Origin: Pseudomonadota bacterium
Lineage (GTDB): Bacteria; Desulfobacterota; Desulfobacteria; Desulfobacterales; Desulfolunaceae
NCBI GenBank assembly: GCA_018818835.1
Contig: JAHIRD010000148.1
Location: 1 to 64,000 of the forward strand
Length of the DNA: 64,000 bases
Direction of reading: 5' to 3'
Below, piece by piece: positions 51,575 through 59,838 of this stretch (the first letter of the stretch is position 1; each line of letters opens with the position of its first letter). The translations under genes were made by a program, and so were the position numbers. The notes under the pieces were generated by a model. It ran no database searches, was not told the DNA's origin, and saw only the letters and a list, made by a program, of their open reading frames with translations.

Positions 51575-53068
51575 ATGAAACCCGTCGAATCCGTTATTAT
51601 CCTTCCGTCCCAGTTGAGATTTGTCAATCCGGCCATTGCGTTTATAAGAGCTACAGCGGCATCCTGCGGTTTTTCCGAATCAGGGCTCAACGAAATAGAA
51701 GTGGCGGCAGAAGAGGCGTTGACCAACGTGATAAAGCATGCCTTTGAAGGGCGGTCTGAGGAAACATTCAAGATATCGATCCGTTTCACAGAATCGGATT
51801 TCATGATCACCCTTTTCGAGAAGGGAATGCCCTTCAGTCCTGACCGTGTTGCGGGCTACGATCCGGAGCAATTCGAAAACACACTGGATACGGACGGTCT
51901 GGGGGTCTTTCTGATGAAAAAGATGATGGACGATGTGATATTTGAAAACCTCGGACGTGACGGTAAATCGCTCACCCTGGTCAAGCATATTAAGGGCGGC
52001 CATATACAAGGGATAATGGACCACTCCGGGAATGAGGTGCTGGTCAACAGCAGGCCGGATGTCACCAGGGAGAATTTATCATACGAGATTCGTCCGTTCC
52101 GGCCAGAGGATGCGCTGGAAATATCACGGTGCGCCTATAAAGCCTATGGTTACACGTATGAGCCATACATCTATTATCCCGATCAGATTGTTGAAATGAA
52201 CCGGACTGGGAAACTGGTCTCATTTATCGCGGCCGATAAACACTCGGGCAACATTATGGGCCATATTGCGTTGAAATATAAAAAAACAGAAGACCGTGTT
52301 GCAGAGGTCGGTGTCGGTTTCATCAAACCGGAATACAGATTGTCCGGGGCGTTTAATGCATTAACGAATTTCTGCCATGAAAAAGCAAAAGAACGGATAT
52401 TGTTCGGAACCATTGGAAGGGCTGTGACGAGCCACATCGGTTCACAAAAAGTCGCAGATTCCATGGGCTATGCAGTATGCGGGATCTTTCTCTCGCTGTT
52501 CCCCGATGATATCGATTTTAAGGCACTCACCGGAAAAGTCAGGCAGAAGGAGGCCGGTCTTTTGTTATACCGCCGGATTTGTGAAGACGGCGAAAGAAAG
52601 ATTTTTGTCCCGTTGAGTCATCAACGCACCATATCCGATCTGTTCGGATCGTTAAACATCGCTGTGCAATGTGCCTCAGTCGAAACAGAACCCACGGCCA
52701 TTCAGAGCCGGATCACTGTGGATGTGGTTCCCGTTCTTAATGTCGCCGATGTGGACGTTCATACCATCGGGGTCGATATCGGGAATGAATTAAAATCCAC
52801 CGTTCATACCCTCTGCCTGAAACATGTGGATGCTATTTTTATCCACTTCGATATGGAAGACCCGGCCACGCCCTTTGCTGCCCGGCAGTGCGAGCCATTG
52901 GGGTTTTTCTTTTGCGGCGTTCAGCCGTTCGGCCTGAACAACAAGCATGAACTGATTCTGCAATACATGAATAATCTGGATATCAATTACGATATGATAA
53001 AACCCTATTCTCAGAGTGCGATGAACCTGTTGAATTATGTGAGAGCTTCGGATGTGAACAAACACTAA
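51575..53068 (+). CDS. RsbW-like kinase fused to tandem GNAT acyltransferase domains
   Basis: 497 residues from the ATG at 51575 (GGAG upstream). Residues 1-140: HATPase_c_2 with N box VAAEEALTNVIKHAF, a slightly changed G1 box (FEKGMPFSPD, where DxG is usual) and G2 box TDGLGVFLMKKMMDD. Residues about 165-330: GNAT domain (YEIRPFRPEDALEISRCAY, GNIMGHIALKY, EVGVGFIKPEYRLSGAFNAL). Residues about 385-480: second GNAT-like part (AIFIHFDMEDPATPFAARQCEPLGFFFCGVQP). The fusion ties an anti-sigma-type kinase to an acyltransferase, so a partner protein could switch acylation. It follows the SpoIIE phosphatase by 90 bp and resembles the protein encoded at 40815. Confidence 0.8.
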   Translation: MKPVESVIILPSQLRFVNPAIAFIRATAASCGFSESGLNEIEVAAEEALTNVIKHAFEGRSEETFKISIRFTESDFMITLFEKGMPFSPDRVAGYDPEQFENTLDTDGLGVFLMKKMMDDVIFENLGRDGKSLTLVKHIKGGHIQGIMDHSGNEVLVNSRPDVTRENLSYEIRPFRPEDALEISRCAYKAYGYTYEPYIYYPDQIVEMNRTGKLVSFIAADKHSGNIMGHIALKYKKTEDRVAEVGVGFIKPEYRLSGAFNALTNFCHEKAKERILFGTIGRAVTSHIGSQKVADSMGYAVCGIFLSLFPDDIDFKALTGKVRQKEAGLLLYRRICEDGERKIFVPLSHQRTISDLFGSLNIAVQCASVETEPTAIQSRITVDVVPVLNVADVDVHTIGVDIGNELKSTVHTLCLKHVDAIFIHFDMEDPATPFAARQCEPLGFFFCGVQPFGLNNKHELILQYMNNLDINYDMIKPYSQSAMNLLNYVRASDVNKH

Positions 53069-53090
53069 AAAAAGGAAAAGAGGCTATCAA

Positions 53091-53897
53091 ATGATAAAAT
53101 ACGACGACATATATACAAGAAACATAGGTCTTTTCACCATTGAAGAACAGCAGGCGTTGCGGAAATCCGTTGTGTCAATCGCCGGAGTGGGAGGTGTTGG
53201 GAGTTACCAGGCCGTGGCACTTGCACGGCAGGGAATCGGCGAACTGCGTATTATGGACCCCGGCGTTTTCGACGAACCGGACCTAAACCGTCAGTACGGG
53301 GCGTTGATGAGTACCATTGGTGAAAACAAAGCCGCGGCAACCACTAAAATCCTGAAAGATATCAATCCTTACGTGACCATAAAAACATATACGAAAGCCG
53401 CCGAACGGGTGGAAGACATTGAAGAATTTGTAAACGGCGCCGATATCGTCATCGATGCCATCGATTACGCCGGTTTCGGCCATAAACAGATGCTTCACGC
53501 CTGTTCTCGCGCCAATGGCCAGTATGTTCTTTCGTCTCCCATACCCGGTTTTGGTGCAACTCTGATGGTTTTTTCCCCCGACGGTATGACCATGGAAGAC
53601 TATTACGGAGCACCTTCCGATCCCGGTCTTTACAAAAATTTCAGTTTGCCGATAGACACATTGATGCCGAAAGACAGGGTGCCCCCATTTTACAGTGATT
53701 TTGAGCAAGGTCGAATCCCTTATTTGTCAACGAACGGCGCATCTGCTCAACTTTCCGGTGCCCTTGCGGGTCTTGAAGCCGCTTTGATGATAACGGGAAA
53801 ACGAAAGAAAGAAGACTTAGTCGTTATTCCCGAAATAATATATGTGGATCTCTTCAATCGTAGTTACTCAATTCATAATCCAACGCTGAAGAGGTGA
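53091..53897 (+). CDS. ThiF/MoeB-family E1-like adenylyltransferase
   Basis: 268 residues. Rossmann ATP site SIAGVGGVGSYQAVALARQGIGELRIMDPG, the Arg-containing EPDLNRQYG segment that contacts ATP, NPYVTIKTY and DIVIDAIDYAGFGHK (metal Asp). The CxxC zinc site and the obvious catalytic Cys of MoeB/ThiF are absent, so it may only adenylate a carboxylate, as in some ThiF-like enzymes of natural-product and tRNA-modification pathways. No ubiquitin-like ThiS/MoaD partner is encoded nearby. It precedes the carboxyltransferase with coupled translation and belongs to the long plus-strand cluster. Confidence 0.83.
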   Translation: MIKYDDIYTRNIGLFTIEEQQALRKSVVSIAGVGGVGSYQAVALARQGIGELRIMDPGVFDEPDLNRQYGALMSTIGENKAAATTKILKDINPYVTIKTYTKAAERVEDIEEFVNGADIVIDAIDYAGFGHKQMLHACSRANGQYVLSSPIPGFGATLMVFSPDGMTMEDYYGAPSDPGLYKNFSLPIDTLMPKDRVPPFYSDFEQGRIPYLSTNGASAQLSGALAGLEAALMITGKRKKEDLVVIPEIIYVDLFNRSYSIHNPTLKR

Positions 53898-53902
53898 TGC
53901 CG

Positions 53903-55294
53903 ATGATTGTTGATACAACTTATTCACGGATCGAGAAACTGTTTGATAGAGAGTCGTTTACGCTATTTAATCCAGGCAAAAATAACGGTTTCGTGACCGG
54001 ATACGGAAACGTGGACGGTATGGAGGTCATGGCCTCTTTCATTGACCCTGATAATTCAGCTGAAAGCTCTTTTATCGCCCTTCAGACCCATCTGGCTCTT
54101 CTTGAAAACGCACTGGGGAAAAAGGTTCCGATGGTTTTTGTCATGGATGTTCCCGCACAACATAAAACTGCCGATCAAAGTCCTTTTCCCAAGGATCCGA
54201 TAAAACTTCTGGCGGATAAAAACGGTATGGGCCGGATGTTTTCAACTCACGCCAGGCTTTCCGGCAAAGTGCCTCAGGTTGTTGTGGTTCTCAACAGGCT
54301 TGGGGCAGCGCTGACATTTCCGGTGGCGTTATGCGACGCCGCCGTTATGGTTGAATCTGCCGGAATGAGTATCGGGAGGCCGGACGTTGTGGAAAAAATA
54401 TGCGGGATTCCTGTTGATTATACCGAACTCGGCAGTGCTTCCATGCATTATGCCACGTCGGGCTCCATTGACCATGTTGCCGCAGACGAGGCGGAGGCGT
54501 TTGCATGGGTCAGGCATTATCTGAGCTGCATGATACAGGATAAAAAAAAGGACTATGCACCACCGGAACCTGATGAAGCTGCGCTGGAAAAAACGATTCC
54601 GGCAAATCTTAATATGGCGTTTGATACGCATGAGGTGATCAGGGGAATCGCGGACGCCGGGTCATTAATCGAATTGAGGGCCGGAATTGCCCGTGAACTG
54701 ATTACCGGGTTTGTCAGGATAGAGGGGCGGGTTGTTGGGGTTATAGCCAATAACTCATCGATTCGTGGTGGTCTTTTTTTTCCGGAGACATGCAGAAAAT
54801 CGTCCCGATTTATCTCCATCTGCGATTCGTTCGGCATTCCTCTGGTGTTTCTTGCCGATGACGCAGGATTCATGGTGGGTCCGCAGGTTGAACAGGCCGG
54901 TGTTATCAGGGAGGCGTCCCTTCTTTTTTCAACCATTGCCAATGCCGCCATTCCAAAACTCTCGGTTGTTCTGCGCCGCAATTACACCGCCGGGGTTTAC
55001 GCCATGGCCGGCCCTGGTTTTGACCCTGACCGTTTCATTGCCCTTCCCGGGGCTGTCATATCCATCTACGGAAAAGGGGTCGCAGAAAAACTCTCATCTC
55101 GAGGTTTTGACGATATAGAAAACGAGGCCATGCTCGAAATGATGCGCGGTGCGGAAGATCCTTACAAATTACTTGAAATGGGACTGATCGACGAGGTGAT
55201 CGACATACGCTCTTTACGGGCAACCATCGTGGCTTTTTTAGATAGAGTCTCTGGCAGAATTACCAAAAGCGGTAAACCTGTTTTGATTGTATAG
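53903..55294 (+). CDS. Acyl-CoA carboxylase-type carboxyltransferase
   Basis: 463 residues from the ATG at 53903 (AAGAGG upstream; GTG/ATG starts just before overlap the ThiF stop). Crotonase-like carboxyltransferase halves are both present: FVTGYGNVDGMEVMASF and GKKVPMVFVMD in the N-half; GVIANNSSIRGGLFFPETCRKSSRFISICDSFGIPLVFLADDAGFMVGPQVEQAGVIR and YTAGVYAMAGPGFDPDRFIALPGA in the C-half, with the Gly-rich oxyanion elements. It is a little shorter than propionyl-CoA carboxylase beta (about 510). There is no biotin carboxylase or biotin-carrier gene nearby, so it may work with a distant partner, as a decarboxylase subunit, or without biotin. Substrate unknown. Confidence 0.83.
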   Translation: MIVDTTYSRIEKLFDRESFTLFNPGKNNGFVTGYGNVDGMEVMASFIDPDNSAESSFIALQTHLALLENALGKKVPMVFVMDVPAQHKTADQSPFPKDPIKLLADKNGMGRMFSTHARLSGKVPQVVVVLNRLGAALTFPVALCDAAVMVESAGMSIGRPDVVEKICGIPVDYTELGSASMHYATSGSIDHVAADEAEAFAWVRHYLSCMIQDKKKDYAPPEPDEAALEKTIPANLNMAFDTHEVIRGIADAGSLIELRAGIARELITGFVRIEGRVVGVIANNSSIRGGLFFPETCRKSSRFISICDSFGIPLVFLADDAGFMVGPQVEQAGVIREASLLFSTIANAAIPKLSVVLRRNYTAGVYAMAGPGFDPDRFIALPGAVISIYGKGVAEKLSSRGFDDIENEAMLEMMRGAEDPYKLLEMGLIDEVIDIRSLRATIVAFLDRVSGRITKSGKPVLIV

Positions 55295-55321
55295 GAAACA
55301 TAAATAGGAAAAGGTGTTTGG

Positions 55322-56338
55322 ATGAAACAAAATTTTGTACGCATTGTTATGATGCTGGTGTTGATGGTATCCATGCTTTCTTGTGTTCATGCCGGTGAAA
55401 ACGTGACCACCCGGTATGGCATCGTTGATAATCATATCCACTTCCTGGATTTTACCCAGAAAACCGACGGCTTCGTCAGTTTGACCCAGGCAATGGATAA
55501 GGCCGGTGTGGAAAAAGCGGTGGTATTTGGCATGCCGATGGTCAAGATGTGGACAGAATCAGACCCTGTGCGTCCAGCTTATTATATGGACACAGACGCC
55601 CCCGTATACTATTACTCCGGCACCGATTTCATTCTTGCCCATGAGCTTGCCAATCAATCGCCGGAGGTCCGAAATCGGTTTTTCCCCTTCATCTGCGGGA
55701 TCAATCCGCTGGATATGAATGCTGCCGAGCAGATCGAAGCGGCGTTGAAAATGTATCCGGGCTTCTGGAAAGGCATCGGGGAGGTTATGTCACGACACGA
55801 TGATCTGACCGCATTTTTGTACGGAGAACCCCCAAGGGCAGACCATCCGGCGCTGATGCGTGTCTATCGGCTTGCCGCTAAACACGGACTGCCCGTGTTG
55901 ATACACCATAATATTTCTTCCGCCTGGTTAAGAGACCCGATCTACTTGAAAGAACTGGAACATGCAGTAAGGGAAAACCCTCAAACCACATTCATCTGGG
56001 CACACGCAGGAATTTCAAGGCGAGTGGATGTCCCCACCCTGTTAACGAATCTGCAACGAGTTATATCAACCTACCCGAATCTCTTTATCGATATTTCATG
56101 GGTTGTCTATACCGATTATATCGCCAGGGACAAGGAATCCATGGGGAAATGGGCCACCCTTATTGAAGAATTCCCTGATCGAGTGATCATCGGTTCGGAC
56201 AAAGTGGGCCATTGGGACACGTATCCTCAGGAAATCACCAAGTACTATCCGCTTCTTAATTTACTGAAACCTGTTACAGCAAGAAAGGTGGCGAAAGGGA
56301 ATATTTTAAGGATATTAGGTGAGAATTCAAAGGAATAA
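55322..56338 (+). CDS. Secreted amidohydrolase-family (metal-dependent hydrolase) protein
   Basis: 338 residues. A signal peptide (VRIVMMLVLMVSMLSCVHA) suggests export; LSC could also be a weak lipobox. The amidohydrolase-2 barrel shows the metal motif DNHIHF, GIGEVMSRHDD, VLIHHNIS (second His), TFIWAHAGISRR (third His) and RVIIGSDKVGHW with the late Asp. This family hydrolyses or decarboxylates ring and carboxylate substrates. Periplasmic location would place it outside the cytoplasmic Mo-hydroxylase route, so a link in substrate is uncertain. It follows the carboxyltransferase by 27 bp and has an AGGAAAAGG ribosome site. Confidence 0.8.
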   Translation: MKQNFVRIVMMLVLMVSMLSCVHAGENVTTRYGIVDNHIHFLDFTQKTDGFVSLTQAMDKAGVEKAVVFGMPMVKMWTESDPVRPAYYMDTDAPVYYYSGTDFILAHELANQSPEVRNRFFPFICGINPLDMNAAEQIEAALKMYPGFWKGIGEVMSRHDDLTAFLYGEPPRADHPALMRVYRLAAKHGLPVLIHHNISSAWLRDPIYLKELEHAVRENPQTTFIWAHAGISRRVDVPTLLTNLQRVISTYPNLFIDISWVVYTDYIARDKESMGKWATLIEEFPDRVIIGSDKVGHWDTYPQEITKYYPLLNLLKPVTARKVAKGNILRILGENSKE

Positions 56339-56356
56339 TCCATAAGGAGACGAAGC

Positions 56357-57316
56357 ATGAACGCATTCAACACAATCACACGTGACATGACATCCGTTTT
56401 CGTGAGGATTGCCCTGTGTGCCGGGCTGTTTATCGGTTGCATCACGACGAACCCTGCTCATCGTCAAGGCGTTGTTCTCGTATCAACACTGCCCGATTTA
56501 AGTGGTCTGGCCTGGGTTGAGGGAGATCTGTTCATCGGTGTTCATGATGCCAAACGCAATCCGGCGAAATACAACTGGCCGCGGGTCACTCTTTTGCATC
56601 TTCCCAAGTCGGAAATCGAGGGCGTCACCTGGCAGTCTATTGATGTGACGTTTCCTGGTCCCGATGGGCCCAGCAGTGACCTGGAGAGCGCCAGTCCCAT
56701 CCCCGGCGGCAAAGGATTCCTGCTTGCAGAGAGCGGTCAGGAAGGCGAACATGCCCGGCGGATTTTCCACGCCGTTTACAGCAACGGCAAGATGAATATC
56801 GAGTCTTTTGTTAACTGGCCCGTGCCCATTGAGAATGTGGAGGGAATCGAGGTCTGCCAGGTCGGTCAGCAGCTGGTTTTCATGTATGCTGAACGCGCGG
56901 AAGGCCAGCCATCCACAAAGCTCAGGTGGGCTCCGCTTTCACTGAATCCCCTGTCTTTCGGCAAATTCAAGGAAGTGACGTATAAAGGAGTAGACCCCAT
57001 AGGGGCGGGTGTAAGGCCCATCAGTGCTCTGGCGGCTGATTCCGACGGGTTTATCTACATTGCTTCCGCTTACGATTCGGGAAATGATGACGGACCGTTC
57101 AAAAGCGTGGTGTGGCGAATAGGGAAGATGATTGCCGATGATAAAGGCAATCCCGTGGTTGAACTGGGTGAGAGTAAGCGACTGGCGACCATGGACGGTT
57201 TGAAAGTTGAGAGTATTGCCGTGCGTGAAACCAAAGAAGGAGGCAAACAGGTGTATGTTGGGACGGATGATGAGCACTATGGGGGAATCATTCGCCTGCT
57301 TCCGGACGTTACCTGA
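56357..57316 (+). CDS. Lipoprotein with predicted beta-propeller (esterase/phytase-like)
   Basis: 319 residues. A hydrophobic signal ending in LFIGC (lipobox, Cys about 28) marks a lipoprotein. The body has repeated strand patterns: LPDLSGLAWVEGDLFIGVHDAK, SSDLESASPIPGGKGFLLAESGQ, NVEGIEVCQVGQQLVFMYAER, RPISALAADSDGFIYIASAYD, KVESIAVRETKEGGKQVYVGTDDEHYGG. This resembles SdiA-regulated / esterase-like phytase propellers, which bind calcium or act on phosphate esters; no catalytic site can be named. It is last in the plus-strand cluster, 18 bp after the amidohydrolase, and precedes an inverted repeat at 57365-57395. Confidence 0.7.
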   Translation: MNAFNTITRDMTSVFVRIALCAGLFIGCITTNPAHRQGVVLVSTLPDLSGLAWVEGDLFIGVHDAKRNPAKYNWPRVTLLHLPKSEIEGVTWQSIDVTFPGPDGPSSDLESASPIPGGKGFLLAESGQEGEHARRIFHAVYSNGKMNIESFVNWPVPIENVEGIEVCQVGQQLVFMYAERAEGQPSTKLRWAPLSLNPLSFGKFKEVTYKGVDPIGAGVRPISALAADSDGFIYIASAYDSGNDDGPFKSVVWRIGKMIADDKGNPVVELGESKRLATMDGLKVESIAVRETKEGGKQVYVGTDDEHYGGIIRLLPDVT

Positions 57317-57364
57317 TGGTGGTTTTATTCCAACCTGTCTTCGTAATCGGTAAATCAAGAATTC

Positions 57365-57395
57365 TGTCCAGGCGGTACATTAAACCGACTGGACA
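57365..57395 (+). terminator. Hairpin at the end of the long plus-strand cluster
   Basis: TGTCCAG (57365-57371) pairs with CTGGACA (57389-57395), with an inner GGT/ACC pairing around a 7-base loop. It lies 49 bases after the last cluster gene and 32 bases before the stop of the convergent gene. It lacks a T-run, so terminator function is only likely. Confidence 0.4.
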
Positions 57396-57426
57396 TGGCC
57401 CATACTTATTCTATCAATTAATTGCT

Positions 57427-57843
57427 TTAATGCTTGACACGCTTGTATGAAGCAAGCCCGGCCCTGGGACTCTTCCCGCTTGGCTTTAGGATGTATAACG
57501 TGAAAGTGTCCGCATTTTCAAACTTGCCTATGTAGATGCCTTCTTCATGGCCAACCATGTAAAAGGTTATTCCGTCATTATCAATAACACCCGAAAACGT
57601 GTCCTTGCCTGAAATTTTGTGTTTCCATGAATGGTGCCCATGAAACATCTGGCCTTCCTGAGACTCCACAACTAATTCTGTAACTTTTCCTTCGGGTTTC
57701 ATATGGCCGTGTTCTTTGTAATGCATTTGAGCAGTGCCTTCCCAGGCCCCTTTAAGATCAGGAATTTTCCGATCATCCTGTGCCATGGCATTAACACTTA
57801 ATACGGTGGTCATAATAATAATTAACAAAATGTTTTTAATCAT
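57427..57843 (-). CDS. Small secreted protein of unknown function
   Basis: 138 residues; AAAAGGAG precedes the ATG. Signal peptide LLIIIMTTVLSVNAMA, then a small beta-rich domain beginning DLKGAWEGTAQMHY and continuing with His-rich segments (YKEHGHMKP, MFHGHHSWKHK) and repeated strands (FSGVIDNDGITFYMVGHEEGIYIGKFENADTFTLYIL). The G.W.G..........G pattern recalls lipocalin-like or DUF-type periplasmic domains. No function is recognised. It stands alone on the minus strand between the cluster and the degraded region. Confidence 0.75.
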   Translation of the reverse strand: MIKNILLIIIMTTVLSVNAMAQDDRKIPDLKGAWEGTAQMHYKEHGHMKPEGKVTELVVESQEGQMFHGHHSWKHKISGKDTFSGVIDNDGITFYMVGHEEGIYIGKFENADTFTLYILKPSGKSPRAGLASYKRVKH

Positions 57844-58006
57844 GATGGACTCCTTTTATTATGAGTGTGTATAGATGTACGGGTAAATGGCTGTTTAAAA
57901 TAAATGGAAGGAAAAACGTATTTCAATATTGAATGACATGACGATAAAAGAATTTATATTAATGTCCTTGCCAAGTCAAGATCAAACCAGCCCGTAAATA
58001 GTGCTG

Positions 58007-58035
58007 TTGACACAAACCCGCCTTTCACATATAAT
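58007..58035 (+). promoter_or_regulatory. Consensus sigma-70 promoter of a decayed operon
   Basis: TTGACA (58007-58012) and TATAAT (58030-58035) are exactly 17 bp apart, the full consensus. Downstream are a CAGGAG ribosome site and ATG (58106) that now reads only ATG AAT GGG CAT TGA, then the ABC ATPase remnant and the intact STAS gene. The promoter may now drive STAS expression. Confidence 0.7.
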
Positions 58036-58109
58036 ATTATAATAAAAGTAAGGCCTTACCCTTTACGATATACTTCTGACTAATTCCCATCAGGAGATGC
58101 TATCTATGA

Positions 58110-58502
58110 ATGGGCATTGAATCACATTTACCGTCTGTGCCCAGGATGCGTCAGAACATGGGAATGGTATTTCAGTCATTTAATCTTTTTGCTCATCTTA
58201 CCGTTCTTGAAAACCTGACAATCGGCCCCATAAAACTGTTTGGCAAAACAAAGGACGCAGCAGAGAAAAAAGCGATTGAGTTGCTTAAACTCGTCGGGCT
58301 TGCGGAAAAAGCCGACAGTTTTGCTGATGAACTCTCAGGTGGCCAGAAACAAAGAATAGCGATTGCCCGATGTCTGTCCATGGAGGATGATCCTGATATG
58401 GCAGATGACATAGGAGTGACAATAGTCAGGAATATAACTAAAAACCGTGACTATCTATGGGGAAATGGTAAAAATATACTAACGATGACAGTGAGGGAAT
58501 AA
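58110..58502 (+). pseudogene. Remnant of amino-acid ABC transporter ATPase (GlnQ-type)
   Basis: The frame encodes only the middle of a GlnQ-like ATPase: MRQNMGMVFQSFNLFAHLTV (Q-loop), LTIGPIKLFGK, KAIELLKLVGLAEKADSF, and the signature ELSGGQKQRIAIARCLSME. Walker A (upstream) and Walker B, D-loop and H-loop (downstream) are missing. After LSME it continues with about 37 unrelated residues containing MADDIGVTIV, which could be the C-terminus of another gene, perhaps a SpoIIE-type phosphatase (often ADDITV...). I infer a fusion of two gene remnants by deletion. The product cannot be a working ATPase. Confidence 0.72.
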
Positions 58503-58503
58503 T

Positions 58504-58809
58504 ATGGAAATTTCAAAAACACAAACAGCAGATGCTATTAAATTAACTATTTCCGGCAGACTTGATTCTCTGACCTGCGTCCAGTTGTCAAATGAAATTG
58601 ACAGCATCAAAAAGGAAGGGAATTTCAATTTGATATTTGATTTTGAAACCCTGGAGTATATCAGCAGCGCCGGCTTGAGAGTTCTGCTCACAACTCAGAA
58701 ACACGCCAATTCATCGGGTACCAGGCTGGAACTCAAAAACATCAATGATACGGTTAAAGAAGTCCTTGATATGACTGGCTTCTCAAGAATATTAAATATC
58801 GTAAAATGA
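58504..58809 (+). CDS. STAS-domain anti-sigma factor antagonist
   Basis: 101 residues, complete STAS domain: MEISKTQTADAIKLTISGRLDSLT, LIFDFETLEYISSAGLRVLLTTQK, with the phosphorylatable Ser in the ISSAGL motif (Ser near residue 60), and ELKNINDTVKEVLDMTGFSRIL. In partner switching, an RsbW-type kinase phosphorylates this Ser and a SpoIIE phosphatase reverses it. GAGG precedes the ATG. It is the only intact gene in the degraded region and the only intact STAS in the window, so it is the best candidate partner for the kinases encoded at 48.1 and 51.6 kb and the phosphatase at 49.6 kb. Confidence 0.88.
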   Translation: MEISKTQTADAIKLTISGRLDSLTCVQLSNEIDSIKKEGNFNLIFDFETLEYISSAGLRVLLTTQKHANSSGTRLELKNINDTVKEVLDMTGFSRILNIVK

Positions 58810-58841
58810 GAAAATATACGCTCAAGCCATAGTGCAATGGT

Positions 58842-59560
58842 CATGTATGAATATTTCAGCATGGCATAATTGGCCACATAGTTAAACGCCATCCATAAGC
58901 TGTTGCGATCAAATCTGAGAATATCCGCTTTCTGGATGGCATCCGGCAAATCCAGGGCTCCGGCATAGAATGGCATAAGGACAGAGGTTGCCGGCCGGTC
59001 CGGTCCAAATCACACCACACCGCCGATGGCGTCAGGCAGCCAATGGCGCGACTGATTCACATAGGCATATACGCAGCGGTAAATATTCAAAGGCCGTTCG
59101 AATTCTCCAATGACAGCCGTCAGTTTGCCTTCTTTGCCGGCCATGGCTTCGGCCTGACCTTCGAAACGGTTGGGGTTCCCGAAGGGTCCGGCAGCAAGGC
59201 CTTTAGTCAGATCAAATTCCGTTCCTTCGTAGTTGTCACGATGGACAGTAAACAGGTCTTTCACCGATAGCTTGTTGTCCGGTTTAATGGCAAAGGGATA
59301 CGCCCGGGTCAAGGACCCGTCCAACCAGGGAGACTGTTTCAGAGAAGGCGCAACCAGAGACTGGGCGCGCCAGATACGGCGCAGTGAATAGTAGGGATGG
59401 TGAAATTCTCCATCACCAAATACACCGGCGAAATCCAGCGGGCCATTTTCGGGTTTCCACCAGCCTTTTTCCGGGCGATATCAAAGATGTTTTTGGAAAA
59501 CATCATGTGAATAAAATATCTGTCGCATTGAACCGGGTTTGTGGTCCATTGCAACGGTCA
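58842..59560 (-). pseudogene. C69-family dipeptidase remnant (frameshift and nonsense mutation)
   Basis: The C-terminal half of a PepD-like dipeptidase can be read on the minus strand: NIFDIAR, then after a one-base frameshift (near 59475) KGWWKPENGPLDFAGVFGDG, SPWLDGSLTRAYPFAIKPD, YEGTEFDLTKGLAAGPFGNP, HWLPDAIGGVV, an in-frame TGA (59010-59012) where the family has Trp, then FGPDRPATSVLMPFYAG and FNYVANYAMLKYSYM. The N-terminal half with the nucleophilic Cys is gone; homology ends near 59560 and 58842, where it meets other remnants. Confidence 0.78.
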
Positions 59561-59579
59561 AAAACCAAGTCTTGATTCT

Positions 59580-59765
59580 TCACATATTCCGGTAAGGGTC
59601 CGAATCGCAACCGTCGGAAAATAACCATATCATTCGGGCCATTCCCAAATCCCGGCCAATCGCAGGTAGTGCGATATTAAACGCCGCCGCAATATAGGTT
59701 GTAGCGAAAGATGCAATGGTGACAGAGATAAATATTTTTGTTTGAACCCGTTTGTCCATATTCAA
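59580..59765 (-). pseudogene. N-terminal remnant of an MFS multidrug-type transporter
   Basis: About 40 residues match the first helix of EmrB/QacA-type transporters: VTIASFATTYIAAAFNIALPAIGRDLGM (TM1 with the ALPAIGRDL motif). After that the frame continues for about 20 unrelated residues and stops, and none of the other 11-13 helices is present. It is preceded (59762-59863) by the tail of an unidentified gene in another frame, ending in LDYIKKNDPMELSH. Confidence 0.65.
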
Positions 59766-59838
59766 TGTGAAAGCTCCATTGGATCGTTTTTCTTTATGTA
59801 ATCCAGCAATTCCCTGGCTTTATCCGAATCCAGACGAA

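Noticed and set aside
59010-59012. In-frame TGA in the dipeptidase region as a selenocysteine codon
   Set aside because: The family has Trp (TGG) here, the gene also has a frameshift and lacks its N-terminal half, and no SECIS-like hairpin follows. A nonsense mutation explains it.
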